NCBI RefSeq assembly: GCF_048544455.1
Contig: NC_133534.1
Coordinates: 37,386,217-37,450,216 of the forward strand
Reading direction: 5' to 3'
DNA from: Silene latifolia
Lineage: Eukaryota > Streptophyta > Magnoliopsida > Caryophyllales > Caryophyllaceae
DNA: 64,000 nt
Shown here: positions 57,001 to 64,000 of the stretch, piece after piece
Numbering within the stretch: the stretch's first letter is position 1
Layout of the letters: each line of letters starts with the position of its first letter
The notes under the pieces: generated by a model
Databases searched by the model: none
What the model saw: the letters and a program-made list of their open reading frames with translations, nothing else
What the model was told of the DNA's origin: nothing
Position numbers and translations under genes: made by a program

Positions 57001-60000
57001 ATCCAGCTATGTCACAGATGATGCAGGGTTTGCTCTCCAACCCGCAGTACTTGAGTCAGGTATTTGTATAAACTTCATTTTGCGAGGATGTTCCCTTTCG
57101 GTCGGAGAGTTTACTGTTGTTTTTTGAACTTCAGATTGTCAATATGAATCCACAACTCCGGGCTATGACTGAATCAAACCCTCAGCTTCGAGAAATGATG
57201 CAAAATCCGGAGCTTCTTCGTCAGCTGGCCTCTCCTGAGATGATGCAGGTAAATTGTTGTTTGGTTTATAATGCTGTACAATTGGGGGTTTCCGGAGCTG
57301 AATTATACTTTCTAAGAGAGTTTTTTTTGTCTTCCTGGCCGTGCTATGCTATATAGCTTCCAAAATATTTGACAAAATTACTTTGTACGTGTTTTGGAGT
57401 AGTGAGTAATGATTTGTGATAGGCTATGCATTGCATTTCTACCATAGCTATATACCTTCATTGTTATCCCAACCTTAGAGACTACTTATCCTTGGGAGTG
57501 ATTTCAGAATGTAAACAACCTCAAGTTTTTTTATTTTGTCCCCCTCTCTTTTCGGCTATTTGTGCAATGTTCTAATTTGGGTTACTTGATTTTTTTTTTT
57601 GTCTGCAGCAAATGACGTCTCTGCAGCAGTCACTTTTCTCTTCAATGAATCACCCTCAGACAAACCAGTAAGTGAAGCTTTTACTCAGCTGCTTGCTGAA
57701 GCCATAGCTGTCTTGAAAATTTTGAAGTGCTTCACAATTTTTTATGGATTAATTAATAAGAATAATCCATACTATAAAGGCCCTTCTAATAACACTCCAA
57801 CCTACACTTTAATCCAATTTAATCCCTCCTATCCCCGACCCTTCCCATAACACACTTACTTAATTTAATGACCTGTTGTTTTAGGTCGCCTATTCTTCCC
57901 CCTTATTTCTCTCTTATAAACCTGACTGCCATCTTTCCTTGTTGTACAACCGTCATCTTCATCACTGCTCTTTTTCTTCATCTTCAACTTTTTTTTTATC
58001 TCTTGTATTTTCACCCCTTCATCCTCACTATTCATCTCCTTTTTACACTCCTATTACCCCATTTTAATCCAGTAATTAGAAAAAGTTGAAGGATAACATT
58101 TGCCATTGCAATTAATTAGAAAAGTTGACTACACATTGTTTGTCATCCATAACAATGTTCCAAAATATCATATTGAACACTACATTTTAATAGTCTTTCA
58201 TATCACACAAAATCAAGATTAAAGTGGATTATACCAAGTTTAAAACTACAATAAAATAGATTATTAAAACTAAATAGTTTAAATTAGGGTAAAAACTACC
58301 TTTGACATTGGTGGTAACTGGTAAAGATTAATGATTCCTGGTGAAGAATGAAAATGAATGTCGAAGTAGATTAGATGAATGTTGCCAGTTATATTAATGG
58401 AATCAGATGAAAATTTAAGAGGGATAGTTGGAGGATTAATGGGGTAATGTTGATTAACAAAGAAAGGAGAAGTGGACAGACAAAGACAGGGGTGTGTTCA
58501 ACACACTTTTTTTTTTTTTTATTTAGAAAAACACATTTTAGTGTAATTTAAAACAATGGTAACCTGTTTTTCAGGTTGCCCTTCTCTAGGGTGTGTTATG
58601 GGAAGGGTAAGGGATAGGAGGGATTAAATTGGATTAAAGTGTAGGTTGGAGTGTTATTGGAAAGGTCCTCATAGGATGGATTATTCCTATTAATTATTCC
58701 CATTGAGCTTTCCTCTGTGAACTGTGAAGTGATGAATACGTGCATATCTAACTTAGGGTGGGACACCTTAAATTGCTATGCAGGCTAGAACTGAGACTTT
58801 TTTTATAAAATTTGTTTGAAGTTGACTGTAAAATTTTGGACAGTACTTTTGTTGTTCTGAAGCCTAACATTTGTCTGTTGTTTTTAATACTAGTGAAGTT
58901 TGTGGTCGTTTCTTTCCTTCTTTATTAGGCAAGTGCTTGGCTGCCATTTGTGTCCGTTTCTTGATTTAACTTAACTTGATATCTTAATAATCTAATGTAA
59001 CAATACTGTAAAGTGAGCAATCTCAACTTCTGAATTTCAAGGTGAATGGAATGGAGCACAAGATAATGCTAAGTAACCTTTATTTTTTTGGTGATCTAAA
59101 GGGTAAAAGCATGTCATAAACCAGTACCTCTCCTTGTTTTGTGTTTACTACCAGCTAACTGTCTTGGACTAGGGTTTAAACTATTTTATTCCACTTACAA
59201 TATGTGTGATGCATGCAAGGGTCAGCGGTCACCTAATTTACAACTATCTGTCTCATCCCAAACCTGAAGCAGTAAGTTAGGGGTACACGTACACCGTTTG
59301 CAGCTTGACTTGCCTGCAAATTGTTTGACGAGTTTGTTTTGTTGTGGGGTGGTTGCTGCATATGTTTCCATCTCTGGGTATGGTATTGGAGATTTGGAGC
59401 AATTATAGGGCGTAAATCATTGCTGAACATTTGTGAAATGAACTTGTTTCTTCAGTGACCCTTCAGCTATGCTAATTAATTTAAGATTAATACTAATGTA
59501 TCTTGTGGTCAGGTTACATCTTCTTCTTCAGAAAGTAGTAATAGTCTAATATAATTTGACTTGAAACTTTTTTTTTTTGTTATTCTTTTATTCATTTCAG
59601 AGATCCATTGCAAGCTGGTGGTGCTGCAGGTAGTTCTGATGTCTTTCATAGTCAACACGTAGTTTTCTTTCGGAGGCTTTGGTTCAATTTTATATAACCA
59701 ATATATTTAATTCACAGGTAATGGAAACAACATGGGGCTGGATATGTTGATGAATATGTTTGGTGGTCTTGGAGCTGGCGGGTTAACAACACCAGAGAAT
59801 TCAAATGGTTCAGCTTTTTCACTTTTGATGAACATATATGAAACTATCCCCTTCATCCTTGAATAATACTTTGCTGGTTTGTTTTGCACAAAATTAAATA
59901 AGAAAAATAATAAAATGTGGATGAAAATGCAAGTTAATGGAAGATTTCAAAAGAGAAGTTTATGTATGGACACCTCATAGTGGAAATCACAAAGTTTGTT

Positions 60001-60234
60001 CATTTAAATGGTGTATGGCGTGACCAGCAATATCCCACTTCTGAGTTCTGCTTTATCTTACTGATGATACATTATTAATGTGCAGTGCCACCCGAAGAGC
60101 TCTATGCAACTCAGCTAACTCAACTTCAAGAAATGGGCTTTTTTGACGCTCAAGAGAATATAAGGGCTCTTCAGGCTACCCGTGGTAATGTCCACGCTGC
60201 TGTGGAGCGTTTATTGGGGAACATGGGTCAGTAA
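52632..60234 (+). CDS. DSK2: DSK2/ubiquilin-type ubiquitin receptor (8 exons, 555 aa)
   Basis: Exons: 52632-52878, 55505-56278, 56854-57059, 57135-57248, 57609-57667, 59601-59629, 59718-59807, 60086-60234. All introns have GT..AG borders, and the joined length is 1668 nt, in frame from ATG to TAA. The N-terminal UBL domain (about residues 23-93: [31 protein letters not shown]) binds the proteasome. Two STI1-like Met/Asn-rich regions (about 155-265 and 365-460) bind clients. The C-terminal UBA domain (about 510-552, [19 protein letters not shown]) binds ubiquitin chains. It shuttles ubiquitinated proteins to the proteasome in cytosol and nucleus; Arabidopsis DSK2 also links to autophagy. Length is close to Arabidopsis DSK2 (about 540-550). 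Introns 1 and 5 are swollen by insertions. No lesion was seen. Start chosen because the UBL follows directly and the context is aatcgccATGG. Confidence 0.93.
53276..53779 (-). pseudogene. Ribosome-inactivating-protein-like fragment (minus-strand copy)
   Basis: The mirror copy of the plus-strand fragment, covering only the C-terminal half (167 codons after the Asp-rich part). It keeps the ESARF and SWGKLSRF motifs and ends with extra Lys/Asp-rich repeat units. It lacks the upstream Tyr-containing strand, so it cannot fold as a full RIP domain. Confidence 0.5.
53285..54520. repeat. Long inverted repeat in DSK2 intron 1
   Basis: The arm at about 53291-53822 reappears in reverse complement at about 53985-54514 with very few differences. 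The unrepeated centre is about 160 bp and includes a GAT/ATG triplet expansion. RNA of intron 1 would form a hairpin of roughly 520 paired bases. Both arms carry the same RIP-like coding fragment, open for 167 codons on the minus strand and within a 240-codon frame on the plus strand. Confidence 0.85.
53825..54547 (+). pseudogene. Ribosome-inactivating-protein-like fragment (plus-strand copy)
   Basis: The open frame of 240 codons has no ATG at its start (TTG at 53825). It shows [16 protein letters not shown], which fits the Tyr-containing strand of the RIP (rRNA N-glycosidase) fold. Then come a run of about 16 Asp from a GAT expansion and later [11 protein letters not shown] and SWGKLSRF. These correspond to the active-site helix (E-A-A-R-F type, here E-S-A-R-F) and the conserved Trp region. 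RIPs remove one adenine from 28S rRNA. The N-terminal part is missing, the Asp run is foreign to most RIPs, and the Lys-rich tail ([11 protein letters not shown]) is atypical. It lies inside a host intron and is half of an inverted repeat. I judge it a non-expressed gene fragment. The family call is moderately sure. Confidence 0.5.
55249..55450. mobile_element. Stowaway MITE in DSK2 intron 1
   Basis: A 202-bp element, CTCCCTCTGTCTCGGTCA at one end and the inverse (ccgggacggagggag) at the other, flanked by TA (55247-55248 and 55451-55452). It lies just 50 bp before exon 2 without disturbing the acceptor. Confidence 0.88.
57743..58712. mobile_element. Fold-back element in DSK2 intron 5
   Basis: Terminal inverted repeats of about 110-130 bp (57743-57860 and 58585-58712) share attaataagaataatcc, ataacactccaacctacac and taatccctcctatcc. 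The centre is AT-rich with T runs and has no coding capacity. No convincing target duplication was found because the borders are AT-rich. It enlarges intron 5 to 1.9 kb. Confidence 0.7.
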
Positions 60235-63200
60235 TTTTCAGGGGTTTCTTCTAGATAACAAAAAATACACTCCTGTGGATTCTGTAAGACTGGTACATTG
60301 ATAGTAGTGTCTCGCTGAAGCCGGGAAAGAAAGACATGCTTGGATCCTGCAGTTACACCTTGGGCTCGTGAATAAGCAAAAATCCGTACACAACATGCGA
60401 GTTGGACTCAGGATATAGGCTCGTAAATCATATCTCCACTCGACACTATCCTCCCCCTCCCCCCTATCCTCCCCTTCCTCCTTTGCCCGCCGTTACAAAT
60501 TTCTGTACATACATATTTTAATTGCTATTCTGCGGACGACTTTTATTGATTTTTTTTTTTCCGGGCTTGCACAATCACATGACCAGAATGCTGCTGCTGG
60601 TTCGTTATCGAGTTTCCGGGTTGTTTCATTGAGTGGAATTTTTGCTTGAATGGAAACACAAGCTGAATGAAATGAATTCATGGATTTGGATTTAGTTTCT
60701 TGTTTCATTATTTTCTCTCATTATTGTGCATGTTTATAGTTGGATCTTAGGGATAGCAACGGCCTATTATCTCGAGTGCGTGGGTTTGTTTATATGGCTT
60801 TGATAATGCTAAAAAATTAGAAAAAACATGCTAAAATATTAAGCCACAAGTCTCAGTTTACATTTTACTCACATGGTACCCAACTACACACCTTATAAAA
60901 TTGCTCCGCTTATTTTTCCTCCTCTGAGGTTCTCTCATTTCTTTACTACTCTCCTTTCTCCTCTCCAATGTCTCCCTCCGCTACCATCCAACAATGCCCA
61001 CCAGCCCAGCACCTCCCTCCACCGCCTACGATTACCATCCATGGCCCTCAACCACTATTGTTCGTCAGCCCACTACTCTCACCTTTCCACCCCCATTTTT
61101 TTTCAAGAGTCTTATAACGATATTCCCAAATAACTAGGTGTGTTATTATTACAAGTAACCGTACATATCAAACAATCAAAATACTTAATTGAATTATTAA
61201 ATAATACAACCAATTACAACATTTATCAAATTAATTAACAATTCTGCCGTAGAAATCTAAATTAAATTATTAACTGAGTAGTGACTATGTTGTTGAGCTC
61301 CATTTGTAAAAGTAATTAGGTTTTTAAAATCAACGAAGAAAATAATACTTTTAATCCATGAATGATGCATAGATGAAAGCGAAGGAGGTAGTAGTGAGCA
61401 GTGACAATGTTGTTTCCTTAATATCGAGGATGATGATGACGATTATGATTATGATGAATGTCTTCATGGAGTAAAAGAGATAGGGCAAAAAGAAAGAACA
61501 TGGAGGACGAAGATCATCTATAAAAAGAAAAAATAAAGATATAAAGAAAGAAAAAGAAATTCCTAGGTTAGTCATGACAAACACAAAATGTTGAAGTTTA
61601 GGTACTTTTGAGCAAAAAAATGTTGGAACTTTAATTCGGTAGCCTAGTACAATTTTGATGGGCTTTATAAAACAGTGGGCATACTTTCATATAATCACGT
61701 TACACATTATCATTTGCAAGAAAATGGGCAGGGCTTTTGTTAACCTAATGACTACCCTGTGCGTGAAGGAATTACTTAACACGACAATAACTCGACGGGA
61801 GTGGTTGTTTGGTTCAAAGTATGGAATACAATTGAGATGTTTGGTTTGATTCTGGAGTGGATAGAGTAGTACTATTGATATGGTCGAATGAAGTTAGAAA
61901 CTTGGGTGTATATATATATATATATGAGTGAGATTCCAAGGGGATGAAATGAAGTTAGAATTCATTGGGGATATCTAACTCCATTCTAAAAATCTCCAAC
62001 AAAATACTAAAATGGATTAAATTCATTCCAAAATTTCCAACCAAACACCAAATTGTGCCAAACACCCCACCAAGCCACACTTATGACCGTCACAAGTTTG
62101 TGACCTCTCACAACCTCTTCCCCACTTGCTCTTCCAATTGCAGCTTGTGAGAGGTCACAAGCTTTTAACAAAATCCGTCACAAATAAATTTGTGCTGAAC
62201 ACCCCATATGTCCGTTATTATTACTCCTACAATGCAACTATATTACAACAGTAGGTCTTATGAGAGGTCGTCTCGCACTAATTTAGTTTGAGACTTAATA
62301 GGAAAAAAAGAAATTAAGTGGGTCCCTCACTCTATCATGTGAGAGGTCTTTCAATAGCGCTATTGAGAGACCGTTTCTCCGAAGGTTTTGTTATATTACA
62401 ATATCCCAATATGTTTTCTCTTTTTTTTTTTCTTTTTTTTTTTGTTGGACCTGTTGTTACCCATTCATTTATACTGAGCCATTTAACTTAAAAGTAAACT
62501 TAATGCGACCGAAATTTTAATTTAAAAGGCATGGCCAATTGGCCATAGTGAATTAACTCATACGCTCATACTACGAGGTTATCAATATAATAATTTTTAT
62601 TACCGGAACACTTTGCAACTGGATTATTATAGTATTCAGCTTTGTGTAGCAATAATCAGATGAGTAAGCCTCCTTTAAAACAGTTTTACAATATCACATT
62701 GTAAAATCATATAACAAGAAGATCTTAATTCTCTTTTTATGAAAAGTGGTTATTGGTGGTAGTTATTTTAGTGAGAAGTTTTTAAATAAATAATCACTTA
62801 TTTTTATAAATTATAATACTGTAATGTTTATGTAAAACGGTTATATATAAAAATGGTTGTAACCAAATATTTAAGCAGTTCCTGTAGTTAGTAAAGTGTG
62901 CAATTTGGTCGGGAAGAGTTGATGAGTTCCTAAAAGAGTGATCAAAGTTACATACATGTTCCCTAACAAGGACCACTTGTTCATCCCCACTTTCAAAGGC
63001 TGTCATACTTAATCTAGATTCAACCTCGTTAATCAAACATTTAATCAATTATTACCATCTTGATTTAAGAATCTAATCCCTTTTTTTATACAATAAAAGA
63101 TGGTAAATGGTATTAGTTGGTGACTTCATGATTGCTAAGAGTGAACTCGATCTTGTTAACCCTTAGATGAACAATTACGTAAATGCAAAAAAAAAAAAAA

Positions 63201-64000
63201 AAACAGATTATGTCATATTTGACTGGATTTGAAAACAGATTATAAGTATCAACTCTTATAATTTTATAAATTAAATTAGTTTGTATGTGTTCTAGTTATT
63301 CCTTCCTATTTAGGTCAATTTTATATTTTTTTGGTTACTAGATATTCTCATTTACGACTTTATTATCGGACTTAAACTTAATACGGGTCAAACATTATAT
63401 CACTTGTGTATAAATAAGATAAATATATTATTTTTTCCTATACATTCTTGTATACACAAGTGGTATGTACTTAACTCTGCTTAAGATGTCATTTTAAAGG
63501 AGATTTACTACTCTTGTAATTATCCCAAACCTCGACTATTGTCATTCCACTGATGAATTGTTCTTAATTCAAATGATCGACCTCAGCAATCCATGGTAAC
63601 GTGAACTAAAGCTACTTTATTAATGTTAATATGTTGTTATTAGGCAAGTGTTATCAATAATATAATGACATGTTGGTACTTGGCACATACTAGTTGATAA
63701 TATAGTATTCCGTACAGTTGAAGATAGAGCCTTTGATTATGAACCTACGAAGTATATTATTGTACTTGGTTAGAACATACGTGCGCTACAGCCTACGATT
63801 AGAAGCATAAACAAAAAACAAAATAAATGGGTCCTCTACAGTTTTCATCGGTAAAGTTTTTTCAAAGCGTCTTGTTTATGACGGTCACTATTCATCACAA
63901 GCTTGTGACGGATAGTGACTCTCTCACAATATGAAAGTGGGAGGGTAAGTGGGGCGCTCTATTTTCGTCCCACTTGCCCTCCACTTGCAATTGTGTGAGA
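60235..64000. other. Intergenic region after DSK2, no gene found
   Basis: The DSK2 3' UTR probably ends within the first 500 bp. Further on the sequence is AT-rich, with T runs (62410-62440), an A run (63188-63203) and (TA) at 61910-61925. MITE-like fragments are likely at 62075-62215 (gtcacaagtttgtgacctctcacaa and its inverse), 62255-62385 (gagaggtcgtctcgc against tgagagaccgtttctcc) and 63870-64000 (gtgacgg repeats, cut by the window end). No coding sequence is supported. Confidence 0.5.

Noticed and set aside
60873..61133. Plus-strand 86-codon Pro/Ser/Leu-rich frame downstream of DSK2
   Set aside because: The composition comes from a C/T-rich stretch; no motif, promoter or splice signal supports a gene.

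Overview
The window is nuclear DNA of a flowering plant. Genes have introns with GT..AG borders, spacers are AT-rich, and about 60% of the sequence is transposable elements of plant lineages (Ogre/Tat and Tekay-like Ty3/gypsy, Ty1/copia, TRIM, CACTA, Helitron-like, Stowaway). The host proteins look eudicot. A ribosome-inactivating-protein-like fragment would fit Caryophyllales, but this is only a weak hint.

Layout. (1) 1-8640: minus-strand gene remains, namely an ABCA-type ABC transporter pseudogene (about 3.6-5.0 kb), one exon resembling glycoside hydrolase family 32 (2.5-2.85 kb) and unidentified exon-like pieces (5.66-7.49 kb). (2) 9010-47302: a 38.3-kb retroelement stack bounded by the 5-bp direct repeat gaaat (9005-9009 and 47303-47307). 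It interrupts a short reading frame that starts at 8978 behind a TATA box. The outer layer is a TRIM (9010-9563) joined to pieces of a chromodomain Ty3/gypsy element with three LTR copies (9747, 11186, 45892) and a decayed gag-pol (37575-45667). A 3.5-kb CACTA element (41985-45471, TSD gtc) splits its pol between integrase and chromodomain. A deleted Ty1/copia element (12538-36643, TSD attta/cttta) sits in the 5' LTR of the gypsy element. A 19-kb Ogre/Tat element (12759-31754, TSD aatag) sits in the left LTR of the copia element.

(3) The Ogre element reads on the minus strand and lacks most of its integrase core. It carries two spliced genes in antisense: a plant-mobile-domain (MAIN-like) gene (16848-19222) and a DUF7745-like gene (20118-21610). 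The second has a TATA region matching the element's own LTR promoter over 14 bases and shares an upstream GC-rich palindrome module with it, suggesting an LTR-derived promoter.

(4) 48045-48618 is a non-autonomous DNA element with a 10-bp TSD. 49499-52406 holds two head-to-tail Helitron-like copies, ending 225 bp before the start codon of the only clearly intact host gene. (5) That gene is DSK2/ubiquilin (52632-60234, eight exons, 555 aa), a shuttle that carries ubiquitinated proteins to the proteasome. Its first intron contains a long inverted repeat made of two copies of a RIP-like coding fragment plus a Stowaway MITE; intron 5 contains a fold-back element. (6) 60235-64000 is intergenic with MITE-like fragments.

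All assignments come from reading the sequence and from memory of families; no database search was run.
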